DNA from: Actinoplanes nipponensis
GTDB lineage: Bacteria > Actinomycetota > Actinomycetes > Mycobacteriales > Micromonosporaceae
Direction of reading: 5' to 3'
NCBI RefSeq assembly: GCF_016862275.1
Contig: NZ_BOMQ01000008.1
Location: forward strand, 372,001-436,000
Length of the DNA stretch: 64,000 nucleotides
Under the pieces are notes generated by a model. That model was not told the origin of the DNA. It ran no database searches and worked only from the letters and a program-made list of their open reading frames with translations. Of this stretch, positions 38,398 to 47,499 are shown piece after piece. The stretch's first letter is position 1, and the number at the start of each line of letters is the position of its first letter. Made by a program: the position numbers and the translations under genes.

Positions 38398-39425
38398 CCA
38401 GCGCGGTCGAGATGCTGCGGCGCCAGGGCACGATCGGGCTGGGCGGCGCGCCGCTGGGCAACTTCGCCCGGGCCATGGACGACGAGCAGGCCGCCCGTAC
38501 GATGCGCCGGGCCTGGGAGCGGGGTATCCGGTACTTCGACACCGCGCCGCACTACGGGCTCGGGCTGTCCGAGCGGCGCCTCGGGGCCGACCTGCGCCAC
38601 CGGCCGCGCGACGAGTTCGTCATCTCCACCAAGGTCGGCCGGCTGCTCGTGCCCCGGGCCCGCCCGCTGGACCGGGACGACGACGGGTTCGTGGTGCCCG
38701 GCGACCGGGAAAGACGCTGGGACTTCTCGGCCGGGGGAGTGGAGCGTTGCCTGCACGAGAGCCTCGATCGGCTGGGGCTCGACCGGATCGACATCCTCTA
38801 CGCCCACGACCCCGACCAGGCCTGGGACGGCGCGGCCCGGGAGGCCCTGGCGTCGCTGGCGCGGCTGAAGGCGGCGGGCGTCGTGTCGGCCGTCGGCATC
38901 GGGACGAACTCGACCGCCGGCCTCGAACCGCTCATCCGCGAGGGCCTGGTCGACGTGATCATGCTCGCCAACCGGTACTCGCTGCTCGACCACAGCGCCC
39001 TCGGCGCGGTGCTCGCCCCGGCCCGGGACGCCGGCGTGGCGATCGTCGCCGCCGGGGTCCTGGCCACCGGCCTGCTCTCGACGGTCCGGCCCGAGCCCGG
39101 CGCCACGTACGAATACCGCCCGGCCGACGCCGCGGTGGTGCAGCGGGCCCGGCGGATCGGGTCGATCTGCGCCGACCACGGTGTGCCGCTGCCCGCGGCG
39201 GCGCTGGCCTTCCCGCTGCTGCATCCCGCGGTCGCCGCCGTGGCCGTCGGCATGCGCTCGCCCCAGGAGGTCGACGAGGACGTCGAGCGATTCGCCGCGG
39301 ACATCCCCGCCGGTCTCTGGCGGGACCTGGTCTCGGCCGGCCTCGTCCCGGCGGGCGCGGTGCCGGCGGAACCTACGAGCCGCCCTCCGGAGGGGCCGCC
39401 GGGCGGCGCCGCTGCCAGGAGCTGA
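38394..39425 (+). CDS. Aldo/keto reductase, L-fucose (D-threo-aldose) dehydrogenase-like
   Basis: 343 aa from GTG 38394. The AKR tetrad is present in FDTAPHYGLGLSERRLG (Asp, Tyr), VISTKVGRLL (Lys) and ILYAHDPDQ (His). The long block after VISTKVGRLLVPR and the HDPDQAWDG signature resemble D-threo-aldose 1-dehydrogenases, which oxidise L-fucose, D-arabinose or L-galactose to lactones. It therefore catalyses the step before the coupled lactonase. Its 3' end overlaps the convergent GntR gene by 53 bp. Confidence 0.85.
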   Translation: MTSAVEMLRRQGTIGLGGAPLGNFARAMDDEQAARTMRRAWERGIRYFDTAPHYGLGLSERRLGADLRHRPRDEFVISTKVGRLLVPRARPLDRDDDGFVVPGDRERRWDFSAGGVERCLHESLDRLGLDRIDILYAHDPDQAWDGAAREALASLARLKAAGVVSAVGIGTNSTAGLEPLIREGLVDVIMLANRYSLLDHSALGAVLAPARDAGVAIVAAGVLATGLLSTVRPEPGATYEYRPADAAVVQRARRIGSICADHGVPLPAAALAFPLLHPAVAAVAVGMRSPQEVDEDVERFAADIPAGLWRDLVSAGLVPAGAVPAEPTSRPPEGPPGGAAARS

Positions 39426-40122
39426 CGATGTGGTCGCGCATCGCCCGCTCGGCGCCCTCGACGTCGTGCCGCGCGATCGCCTCGACCACCTTGCCGTGCT
39501 CCTCGATGGTCGACGCGAAAGCGCCCTCGTAGCCGAGCCCCTGGTACCGGTTGCTCTCCAGCGCGCGCCGGTACAGGCGCTTGGCGATGTTCTCGGCCAG
39601 CCGGTTCCGGGAGATCTCCATGACCGTGAAGTGGAAGACGACGTCCTCCTGCCGGAAGGCGTCGCTCTCCTGCCGCATCTCCCGCATCGCGTCCAGCACG
39701 TGCTCGATGCGCGCCAGCTCTTCCTGGGTGTGGCGCGCGGCCACCGCGCCGGCCATGGCCGACTCCAGGTTGCCCCGCACGATCGTGAGCTCGTCGAGGA
39801 TGCCCAGCGACTCGTCGCTGTCGATCAGCACCGAGAGCACGATGGGATCCAGCATGTTCCACGACCCGGACCGGGCCACCTGCGTGCCCCGGCCCTGGGC
39901 GACGACCACCAGCCCCTTCTCCTCGAGCCGCTTCACCGACTCCCGGATCACGGTGCGGCTGACCCCGAAGTGATCGCTGAGCGGCCCCTCGGGGGGCAAC
40001 AGGCCGCCCTCGGGGATCTCACCGGTGACGATGAGCTCGACGAGCTCCGTGGTCACTGCCACGCCCAGCCGGGCCGAGCGGCGGCGGGGCGGAAAAGCCG
40101 AGGTGTCGGGCTGGGCTGCCAT
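39373..40122 (-). CDS. GntR-family regulator with FCD domain
   Basis: 249 aa from ATG 40122. The winged helix (about 20-85) contains LPPEGPLSDHFGVSRTVIRESV and LEEKGLVVVAQGRGTQV. The FCD ligand-binding domain (about 105-235) has the His/Asp metal-site pattern FHFTVMEISRNRLAENI and EEHGKVVEAIARHD. FCD regulators usually respond to sugar acids or other carboxylates, suiting control of this catabolic locus by an aldonate intermediate. It converges on the aldo/keto reductase. Confidence 0.9.
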   Translation of the reverse strand: MAAQPDTSAFPPRRRSARLGVAVTTELVELIVTGEIPEGGLLPPEGPLSDHFGVSRTVIRESVKRLEEKGLVVVAQGRGTQVARSGSWNMLDPIVLSVLIDSDESLGILDELTIVRGNLESAMAGAVAARHTQEELARIEHVLDAMREMRQESDAFRQEDVVFHFTVMEISRNRLAENIAKRLYRRALESNRYQGLGYEGAFASTIEEHGKVVEAIARHDVEGAERAMRDHIVSSWQRRRPAAPPEGGS

Positions 40123-40854
40123 GACCGCAATATACGGCGGCGGGCCGCCGCGACCTCCCGCCACCTGCATCCCGCACCTCGCCCTCGCCCTCGCCCAGTC
40201 GATGTGGCACGACAGGTACGGCGACGCCGAGGACCCGGAGCTGTTGGGCTTCGGCCGGCGGAAGCCGGGCGAGCCCGGCCCGCCGGCCGCCGTGTGGCAG
40301 GCGTTCAAGTCGGAATGGCGCGAACTCGCCTGCACCGACAACGAGAACAAATGTCATGTGCCGGTCTCTGCGTTCCTCCGACGCGGAGGAGGATGCGGAT
40401 GAATCCCGCTGAGGCGCTGCTGGCCAGGAACCTGATCCCGGCGTGTGCTGGCCGGAAGGAGCCACCTGGGGCGCCGAACCGGTGTCCCGGCGGGCCGACA
40501 TCGCCCGGGACACTCGTACGGCGCTGTTCTACGGGATCGTCGACTCCGCCTGGTTCTTCAGCGTGCTGCACGAGACGGCGCACACAGAAGGAGGCGACGT
40601 CGACGGCGACGGCGACCGCGATCCTGCTGATCGCCCATCATGGAGCGGACACAACGACGCAGCTCAGGCGGGCTCTGGAGACCGTGACGCCGGGCGCTCC
40701 GAGCAAATTCATGATCACCCCGTCGGCCCCGCTCCTCATTGGTGGGTGCCCGGACCCTCACGGGGGTGGATGGGTGTAGGCGTCTCGTGGCACTATCCTG
40801 GCGCGCTGGACGGAGGGTTGGCCCTGTCCGGGACCAGACGGGACTTGAAGACGC
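40123..40854 (+). other. Gene-poor stretch with decayed coding remnants
   Basis: No intact gene is convincing. Two pieces have coding-like third-base GC. The first is 40201-40345, reading MWHDRYGDAEDPELLGFGRR and on to WRELACTDN. The second is 40443-40580, reading WPEGATWGAEPVSRRADIA and ending WFFSVLHETAH, where HETAH recalls the zinc site of ImmA/IrrE-like peptidases found beside toxin-antitoxin helix-turn-helix genes. They are in different frames. I read them as remnants of older genes between the GntR and glycosyltransferase genes; family assignment is weak. Confidence 0.35.
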
Positions 40855-42630
40855 ATGGATCAGGATCCGTCCATAACCCTGCGGCTGGATACTGGTACGG
40901 CCACCGTCCCGGCCCAGCGCTCGGCTGCCGACTCGCGGCCGGCGGGACGTGGCCGAGAGGCCATGGGCCGGTACCGTCCGTGGATCTTCGCGTTGCTCGT
41001 CCTGGCCCTGTTGTGCCAGATGGCGGTCGGTATGGTGACCGCCGCGCGTCAGCAGTCACCCATTGTGGACGAGCCCGTGTACGTGAGTGCGAGCCTGGTC
41101 TACCTGCAGCAGCACAGCCTGGAGTACAACTTCGAGCACCCGCCGCTGGCCAAGCTCATCATGGCGACGGGACTGTCCTTCGCCGACGCCCGCGTCGATG
41201 CTGCCTTCGAAGGCACCCAGTGGCAGCTCGGCACCGACGTTCTGTATGGGCAGGGCAACGACGCCCAGCGGCTGCTCCTGCTGGCCCGGCTCCCGCTGAT
41301 CTTTCTGGCCCTGATGTTCGGCCTGGTCGTGTTCGCCTTCGCCCGTGACCTCGCCGGTACGGGGGCCGGTGTGGTGGCGCTCGGCCTGTACGCCTTCTCG
41401 CCCGACGTGATCGCGCACGGGTCGTTGGCCACTCTGGACCTGCCCACCACGGGTTTCCTGGTCACCACGTTGTGGTTGTTGTGGCGGGCCCGGAACCGGC
41501 CGTACCGGTATCTTCCGCTCGCCGGGCTCGCGCTCGGGGCCGCTTTGGCGACCAAGATGAGCACGCTGCCCGCTCTGCCGCTGATGGCGATCCTGGTCGT
41601 GGTGTCGGTCTGGCACGCCGGTCGTGCCCATCAGCTGGGCGCCCGCCTGGACGGAGGGCACGTCGCGCGGCTGGTGGCGGTGGGCGTCGGTGCGGCCGCC
41701 GGCGTCATGGTGCTGTCCCTGGTGGTGGTCTGGGCGACGTATCTGGCCGTTGATCCGCACCTGCGCTGGACCAGCCCGGCCGACCTCCCGGTGATCAACG
41801 GCCTGACCGGGCATCTGGTGGACTGGTTGCCGATGCCCCGGCCGTTCCGGGACGGCATGCGCGTGCAGCTGTCCTTCGAGGGCATGGAGTTTCCCGGATA
41901 TCTGCTGGGCCGCGAGTACACCGGCTCCAAGTGGTATTACCTGCCGGTGGCTCTGCTGATCAAGGAGCCGCTGGGCATGCTCGCTCTGTGGCTCGCCGGC
42001 GGGGCGGTCATGGCGAGCGTGCGGCCGCTGCGATCAGCTGTGCCCTATGTGCTGCTTCCCACTGCCGTGTTGCTGCTGGTGGCCATGAGCGGCTCCCGCG
42101 ACTTCGGGGTCCGGTACGCCATCTTCGTACCGGTGTTCCTCGCTGTCGCGGCGGGCTGCGTTGTCGCTTACCGAGCCCGGTGGGCGCAGGTCGCGACTAT
42201 TGTCCTCGTCGGATGGGTGGCGGTCAGTTCGCTGCGGACGTTCCCGTATTACCTGCCCTATTCCAATGAGGCCTTCGGCGGCCCGTCACAGACGTATCTG
42301 CGCCTTTCCGACGCGAATGTCGACTGGGGCCAGGACCTGGCTCGCCTGGGTGACCGGCTGGCCGAGAAGTACCCCGGTGAACGGGTGTGGCTGCTGTACC
42401 GCGGCCGCGGCGCCCCGGCCTACTACGGCATCAAAGCCGGGCACCCCCTCAAGGCGCCCGCCAGCGAGGTACACGGGTTGGTCGTGGTGTCGACCGCCTG
42501 CCTGCACTCGTCCATCTGCATTCCGGCCAACACCGACCCAGCCGCCGGGCGCCGCCGACTGGCGGAGATCCTCGACAGCAGCGAACGCATCGACGACGTC
42601 GGCCACGCCATCCTGATCTACCGCCGATAG
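40855..42630 (+). CDS. GT39-type (PMT/ArnT-like) membrane glycosyltransferase
   Basis: 591 aa with about ten to twelve hydrophobic segments. After the first helix lies DEPVYVSASLVYLQQ, equivalent to the acidic first loop of PMT/ArnT enzymes, then YNFEHPPLAKLIMA (the EHPP/HPP lipid-sugar motif). A soluble C-terminal part begins with ANVDWGQDLARLGDRLAEKY. Such enzymes move a sugar from a polyprenyl phosphate to an acceptor on the outer membrane face. An FkbM methyltransferase and a cis-prenyltransferase are encoded nearby on the opposite strand. The acceptor is unknown. Confidence 0.86.
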   Translation: MDQDPSITLRLDTGTATVPAQRSAADSRPAGRGREAMGRYRPWIFALLVLALLCQMAVGMVTAARQQSPIVDEPVYVSASLVYLQQHSLEYNFEHPPLAKLIMATGLSFADARVDAAFEGTQWQLGTDVLYGQGNDAQRLLLLARLPLIFLALMFGLVVFAFARDLAGTGAGVVALGLYAFSPDVIAHGSLATLDLPTTGFLVTTLWLLWRARNRPYRYLPLAGLALGAALATKMSTLPALPLMAILVVVSVWHAGRAHQLGARLDGGHVARLVAVGVGAAAGVMVLSLVVVWATYLAVDPHLRWTSPADLPVINGLTGHLVDWLPMPRPFRDGMRVQLSFEGMEFPGYLLGREYTGSKWYYLPVALLIKEPLGMLALWLAGGAVMASVRPLRSAVPYVLLPTAVLLLVAMSGSRDFGVRYAIFVPVFLAVAAGCVVAYRARWAQVATIVLVGWVAVSSLRTFPYYLPYSNEAFGGPSQTYLRLSDANVDWGQDLARLGDRLAEKYPGERVWLLYRGRGAPAYYGIKAGHPLKAPASEVHGLVVVSTACLHSSICIPANTDPAAGRRRLAEILDSSERIDDVGHAILIYRR

Positions 42631-42649
42631 GGCCGCAGGCCACGCGACC

Positions 42650-43429
42650 TCAGCGCGATACGTACGGGATGCGCTTGAGCTGCCGCCGTACCGAAAGGGG
42701 AAGGCGCTGCCACAACGGCCGCAACGCCTGGAACCGCTGACGGGGCGGCGCCGCGAACTCGTAGGTCGGGCTGGCGTTGAACACCTGGCCGGTCAAGCGG
42801 TAGCCGTACGGTGCGAGGACCTGCCCGATCTCGGCGACAGCGTCGGCGTTGTGCGCCTCGGCGTACACCAGCGGACGCCACCGCGACAGGATCCGCCGGG
42901 CGCCGCGTAGCGCGGCGGCCTCCATGCCCTCGACGTCCAGCTTGATGACGGCCACCGGCTCGCGTCCGAGAACCTTGTCGAGCCGGACGATGCGGAACGT
43001 CTCGTCGAGCGCCGTGGCGTCGGCCATGAAGCCGACCTGGTGCTCAGGTGACAGCGTGTTCGTGGCCTGCCCGGCCCGGTCGGACAGGCCCACCTGGTGC
43101 ACGGTCACCCGGTCCTGCAGGGCGTTCGCGGTGATGTTGCGGCGCAGCACCCCGGCGTTGCGTTCCACGGGCTCGAAGGCGTGCACGTGGGTGGCCGGGC
43201 ACAGCGCGGCGAACCAGACGGTGTGGGTGCCCAGGTGCGCGCCGATGTCGATGTAGATGCCGCGACGCTTCTGGTCGCGGATGTGCTGGAGGAACTTCTC
43301 CTCGTACACGCGGCCGTTGGCCAGTGGCCCGTACACGTAGGGCGGTTCGGTGAAGCCGTCGTCGTCGAAGTGCAGGGTCGTACCGTGTCGCTCGACGGTC
43401 AGCACACTGTTCTCCCACCGATGATCCAC
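42650..43429 (-). CDS. FkbM-family SAM-dependent methyltransferase
   Basis: 259 aa from GTG 43429. SAM motif I is IYIDIGAHLGTHTVWFA, motif II HVHAFEPVERNAGVL, and VIKLDVEGMEAAALRGA is the FkbM hallmark. These enzymes O-methylate sugars or small molecules. It ends 19 bp from the converging glycosyltransferase gene and follows the cis-prenyltransferase on the same strand. It may modify a surface glycan. Confidence 0.9.
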   Translation of the reverse strand: MDHRWENSVLTVERHGTTLHFDDDGFTEPPYVYGPLANGRVYEEKFLQHIRDQKRRGIYIDIGAHLGTHTVWFAALCPATHVHAFEPVERNAGVLRRNITANALQDRVTVHQVGLSDRAGQATNTLSPEHQVGFMADATALDETFRIVRLDKVLGREPVAVIKLDVEGMEAAALRGARRILSRWRPLVYAEAHNADAVAEIGQVLAPYGYRLTGQVFNASPTYEFAAPPRQRFQALRPLWQRLPLSVRRQLKRIPYVSR

Positions 43430-43577
43430 TTGTGGTCTGGTCGCGGGAGTCTCTCACAGCGAGTAGCCGGGCGGAGTCCCTCGGCGGCCGAAACCCGAAA
43501 ATCCCCGCCAAGGAGGTCGGCGCGGTTCGAGCTCGGGCGCAGCAGCACCTGCAGATCGCCGCTGCTCGCCGGGCTGG

Positions 43578-44360
43578 TCAGGCGCCGAACCGGCGCCGGC
43601 GTGCGGCGTAGGACCGCAGGGCGCGGAGAAAGTCGATCTTCCGGAAGCCGGGCCAGTAGACGTCGGTGAAGTACAGCTCGGAGTAGGCGGCCTGCCAGAG
43701 GAGGAACCCCGACATGCGATGTTCCCCGCTGGTCCGGATGACCAGGTCCGGGTCGGGCTGTCCACTGGTGTAGAGATGGGTGGCGATCTGGTCGGCGGTC
43801 AGGCGCCGGGCGACGTCGGCGACGGAATGACCGGCTCGCCCCTGCTCCTCGAGCAGCGACCGGATGGCGGTGAGGATCTCCTCGCGGCCGTCGTAGCCGA
43901 TGGCGATGGTGAGATGAAAAGGTGTGTCGTTGTCCCGGGTGGCCTCTTCGGCCAGCTTGAGGGCGTGCCGGGTGGAGTCGGGCAGGACGTCGAGCCGGCC
44001 GGCCGGATGGATCTGCCAGACGCTGGACGGCCGGGTCAGGCGTTCGGCGACCACCTCCTCGATCATGCGCAGCAGGTTGCCGACCTCCTCGGAGTCCCGC
44101 TTCCGCAGGTTGTCGACGGAGGCGACGAACGCGGTCACGTGCCGGACGCCGATGTCGGCGCACCACCGAAGGACCTCGTCGAGGTGCTCCGCCCCGTAGC
44201 GATGGCCGATCCGGGCGTCGGCGAAACCGGCCTGTCGCGCCCACCGGCGGTTGCCGTCCATGACGATCGCGACGTGCCGCGGGAGGTTCGCGCCGGCCAG
44301 TTGCGCGGTCAGGCGACGGGCGTAGAGCGAGTAGGCCGCGTTCTTCACCGTCGTCCACAT
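43578..44360 (-). CDS. Cis-prenyl diphosphate synthase (UppS family)
   Basis: 260 aa. VAIVMDGNRRWARQAGF gives the catalytic Asp. Further marks are GAEHLDEVLRWC, LVIRTSGEHRMSGFLLWQ and SELYFTDVYWPGF. The usual STENW block is ASVDNLRKR here, which occurs in the second, often short-chain, UppS copies of actinomycetes. It condenses isopentenyl diphosphate units to a polyprenyl diphosphate, the lipid carrier used by enzymes like the neighbouring GT39 protein. Confidence 0.92.
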   Translation of the reverse strand: MWTTVKNAAYSLYARRLTAQLAGANLPRHVAIVMDGNRRWARQAGFADARIGHRYGAEHLDEVLRWCADIGVRHVTAFVASVDNLRKRDSEEVGNLLRMIEEVVAERLTRPSSVWQIHPAGRLDVLPDSTRHALKLAEEATRDNDTPFHLTIAIGYDGREEILTAIRSLLEEQGRAGHSVADVARRLTADQIATHLYTSGQPDPDLVIRTSGEHRMSGFLLWQAAYSELYFTDVYWPGFRKIDFLRALRSYAARRRRFGA

Positions 44361-44600
44361 CTGCGAGATTCAATCACCGCGGGGCCGGCGGCCGAGGCGT
44401 TACGCTGGTTTCTTCACACGACTCTCACAACTGTTCGCCGTCCGGTCCCAGCACATAGCCGAACTGCGACATCGAACCGGCACGGTCGAATTCTTCCGCC
44501 TTTCCGAGGTGAAAGCCGCCGGTGCTCGCCGCGTCTTCGCGTACCGGCGCCGGACGTGCGGTGGCGCCGGCCCACCAGGGCCGGCGCCACGGGAATGCTG

Positions 44601-45122
44601 CTACAGGTAGCACCTGAACCAGTCGGCCTTGTCGTTGTCGGCGGTGCCGACGTTGGACGACTTGCTGTGGGCGCGTTCCTGCCACAGCCGGGTGTTGGTG
44701 CCGGTGAACACGTCGACCAGGCGCAGCGACTTGTTCACCACCCACGACGTCGTCTTGTCCTGGAATCCGTAGTCGGTGAGGTTCTGTCGCAGGCCGGCGG
44801 TCGTGCAGTCGCGGAAGGTCAACATCCGGCCGTTCGGCTTGTTGTGGTTGAAGTTCTGGTGCTCGTAGAAGCAGTACGCGTTGCTCGGGCATCCCTCGAC
44901 GGAGGCCAGCGCCCGGTCCGGCGCGACGAGATCGAGCACGACCGCGCCGCCCCGCCAGGTCACCTGGGTGGCGCTGGTCTGCTGCCCGCCGTGCTCGGCG
45001 GTGATCGCGTCGATCTGCGCCTGGACGCTCGGTGCCGCGGCGTTGGCCGGCACGGCCTGGAACGCAGCCGCGAGAATGGCGCCGATGACCATGGCCACGA
45101 GGCTGATGAATCGTCTGGACAT
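44601..45122 (-). CDS. Secreted I36-type peptidase-inhibitor-like protein
   Basis: 173 aa from ATG 45122, preceded by AGGGGGA; the longer frame upstream is spacer. Signal peptide ends at VPANAAA. The core EGCPSNAYCFYEHQNFN with RMLTFRDC has the cysteine and aromatic spacing of the peptidase inhibitor I36 (SMPI-like, beta/gamma-crystallin) family in actinomycetes. Further cysteines near the C-terminus (WFRCYL) could pair. Likely an extracellular metalloprotease inhibitor or crystallin-fold protein. The spacers either side (44361-44600 and 45123-45407) show nothing I can assign. Confidence 0.8.
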   Translation of the reverse strand: MSRRFISLVAMVIGAILAAAFQAVPANAAAPSVQAQIDAITAEHGGQQTSATQVTWRGGAVVLDLVAPDRALASVEGCPSNAYCFYEHQNFNHNKPNGRMLTFRDCTTAGLRQNLTDYGFQDKTTSWVVNKSLRLVDVFTGTNTRLWQERAHSKSSNVGTADNDKADWFRCYL

Positions 45123-45407
45123 GTGAATTCCCCCTATCCACTGACTAATGATGGGAGCGACGTTAGGCGGCCTCCACCTCAACCTCCATACCGTCGAAAA
45201 TGGATTTCGCACTGCATCGCGAGACGACGAGGCGGAGCCGAAATACATCAGGGGTGGGACGACAAGGCCGCCCTGCGGCAGGTCGTCTACCACCCACGGG
45301 TGAGGCGAACCGCTGACCGTCGCCGGACAGGTGGGCGTTCTGGTTGGTCGTCGTGCCGGCGGGCTTGTCGCCCACGGACGACTGCTGGCGGTGATGGCTG
45401 CCCCGGT

Positions 45408-45920
45408 TCAGCCGACGAGGGTCACGGTGACCGGCCCCGATTCGAGGTGCTCGAGTTGCTCGGCCGTGGCGTTGTACCTGCCGACGGGAATGGTGGCGTC
45501 GGAGTAGCCGATTCCCTCGGCGTCGTAGTAGAAACCGAGGTTGCCCCAGGGCACGAAGTAGATGAGATCGCCGTCCTCCGGATCGCCGCCGGGGGAGCCG
45601 TCGGTCTGGAGCTTGCGAGGCAGATATGCGATCTTTTCCCGGTTGCTGAGGTCCTCGAAGGGCAGCCGTATCGGCAGCATGCTCAGCAGGTCCCGGACGG
45701 CGGGGCTGTCGGCGCCGACGGTGACGTCGACCGCGTAGTCACCCGCGGTGAAGCGGATGACCGAGCCGACGACCCGGCGTGGGGCTCCGGAAGCGGTGGC
45801 CGAGGTCGATGCCGACGGGGCCGCCGGCCCCGGCGCGGCCGGTTCGGCCGGCGAGGTGCAGGCCGCGAGCCCGAGCCCGACGGCCAGCGCGGCGGCGGTG
45901 AGCCGAATCCTTGTTCCCAC
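45408..45920 (-). CDS. Lipoprotein with cyclophilin-like domain
   Basis: 170 aa from GTG 45920. Signal peptide with lipobox GLAAC, then a Pro/Ala/Ser linker to about residue 48. The remaining 120 residues match the cyclophilin-like (Cyclophil_like2) pattern: VIRFTAGDYAVDVTV, PIRLPFEDLSNREKIAYLPR, GDLIYFVPWGNLGFYYD and the final SGPVTVTLVG. These small beta-barrels are not known prolyl isomerases. Function unknown; membrane-anchored outside the cell. Confidence 0.82.
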   Translation of the reverse strand: MGTRIRLTAAALAVGLGLAACTSPAEPAAPGPAAPSASTSATASGAPRRVVGSVIRFTAGDYAVDVTVGADSPAVRDLLSMLPIRLPFEDLSNREKIAYLPRKLQTDGSPGGDPEDGDLIYFVPWGNLGFYYDAEGIGYSDATIPVGRYNATAEQLEHLESGPVTVTLVG

Positions 45921-46134
45921 GGGGTTACCTCTCGCCGTTTCGGGACATCGCCGGTCAGCCCGGTGCGCCGATCACGGTACGAGCGGGAGCGCGGGGGTGG
46001 AACGCCCTGTCAGTGCACCCCAACCGCCGGTGGTCGGCCGTACTGTCGCGACCGAGGTGTACTGCGGGTACGTCCTTCGTCGGTGACTTCCTCGTCGTGC
46101 CGGACCGGGGTGTGCTGGCGGGGTGCTTTCCCTG

Positions 46135-47379
46135 ATGTCCGTACCCGTACCGCCGGTGACCGGTCGCCGGCCGGCCCTGACCGCCGGGCTGGTCGGCACG
46201 GTGATCTTCCTGACCGCGATCGCGCCGCTGGCCACCGACATGTACGTGCCGGCGTTCCCCCGGGTGGCCGGTGAGCTGTCGGCGTCGGCGACGCAGGTTC
46301 AGCTCACCCTGACCACGTTCTTCGTCGGCATGGCCCTGGGCCAGCTGATCGGCGGGCCGGTCTCGGATCAGCGGGGCCGGCGCCGGCCGCTGCTGGCCGC
46401 GCTGGCGCTGATGACTGTCGCCTCGATCGTGTGTGCCCTGACCCCGTCGATCGGCGTGATGATGGTGGCCCGGCTGGTGCAGGGTCTCACCGGCGGCTGG
46501 GCGATGGTGATCGGCCGGGCGATCATCGTGGACCTGGCGACCGGCGCCCGGCTGGTCCGCGTGCTCAACGTGGTCGCCGGGGTCGGTGGCGTCGCGCCGA
46601 TCGTCGGGCCGCTGCTCGGTGCGGTCATTCTGCAGGTGTCGCACTGGCGGGTGTCGTTCTGGGCCGTCGCGGCCCTGAGCGTGGCGATGCTGGTGGCGGT
46701 CCTGGTCGCCGTACCGGAGTCGCTGCCGCCGCCGCAGCGGCACAGCGGCGGTCTGCGGGCCTTCGCCGTCGCCGGCCGCCGGGTCCTCGCCAACCGCCGT
46801 TACGTCGGCTATCTGCTGGTCACCGGTTCGGCCATGGCGGCGTTGTTCGCGTACGTCGCCACGTCGGCGTTCGTGTTGCAGTCGATGAACGGGATGTCGC
46901 CGATGGCGTACTCGGTCGACTTCGCGGCCAACGCGGCCGGGATGACCGTGGCCGCGCTGGTCGCCGCCCGGCTGGCCGGGCGGGTCGCCACCCGCAAGGT
47001 CATCCTGGTCGGGCAGGTGGCCGCGCTCGCGGCCGGGGTGGTGCTGCTGGCCGGGGCGGGGTGGTTCGGTACGCCGCTGCCGCTCGCGGTCGGCTGTTTC
47101 TTCGTGCTGATGACCGCCCAGGGGCTGATGATCGCCAACGGTGGCGCACTGGCCTCGGCCGAGGTGCCGGAGCACCCCGGTACGGGCTCGGCGGTTCTCG
47201 GGTTCGTCCAGTGGGTCGCCGCCGGGACCATCGCGCCGATCGCCGGGCTCGGCGGCGAGCACACCGCGGTGCCGATGGCGTTGCTCGTGGTCGGCGGGGC
47301 CGTCCTGTCCATGGTCGGGTTGCTCGTGCTGGCCCGGGGCGGGACGCGGCCGGCGACCGCGGCACGGTGCCCGACCTAG
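46135..47379 (+). CDS. Bcr/CflA-type MFS multidrug exporter
   Basis: 414 aa from ATG 46135 (a GTG at 46123 is an alternative). Helix 1 has IAPLATDMYVPAFPRVAGEL, the Bcr/CflA hallmark. The loop motif is GGPVSDQRGRRRPLL. RLVQGLTGGWAMVIGRAIIVD matches the family's RxxQG...aRA block, and about twelve membrane segments are present. It exports hydrophobic drugs such as bicyclomycin, chloramphenicol or peptides. It converges on the XRE regulator gene; no link to the biosynthetic cluster is visible. Confidence 0.9.
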   Translation: MSVPVPPVTGRRPALTAGLVGTVIFLTAIAPLATDMYVPAFPRVAGELSASATQVQLTLTTFFVGMALGQLIGGPVSDQRGRRRPLLAALALMTVASIVCALTPSIGVMMVARLVQGLTGGWAMVIGRAIIVDLATGARLVRVLNVVAGVGGVAPIVGPLLGAVILQVSHWRVSFWAVAALSVAMLVAVLVAVPESLPPPQRHSGGLRAFAVAGRRVLANRRYVGYLLVTGSAMAALFAYVATSAFVLQSMNGMSPMAYSVDFAANAAGMTVAALVAARLAGRVATRKVILVGQVAALAAGVVLLAGAGWFGTPLPLAVGCFFVLMTAQGLMIANGGALASAEVPEHPGTGSAVLGFVQWVAAGTIAPIAGLGGEHTAVPMALLVVGGAVLSMVGLLVLARGGTRPATAARCPT

Positions 47380-47499
47380 GCCTGCCCCTCGACCGAGCCG
47401 CCGGCTGCCGGGCCCTGGACGAGCGCCGCGCCGGCAGAGCCCTCCTGCGCCCGTAACCGGAGATTCGCATGCGCCTGAGAAGCGGTGCTTCCCGGAAGA

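Noticed and set aside
45163-45375. 70-codon minus-strand frame upstream of the I36 gene
   Set aside because: No ribosome site, no recognisable motif and mixed codon use; treated as spacer.
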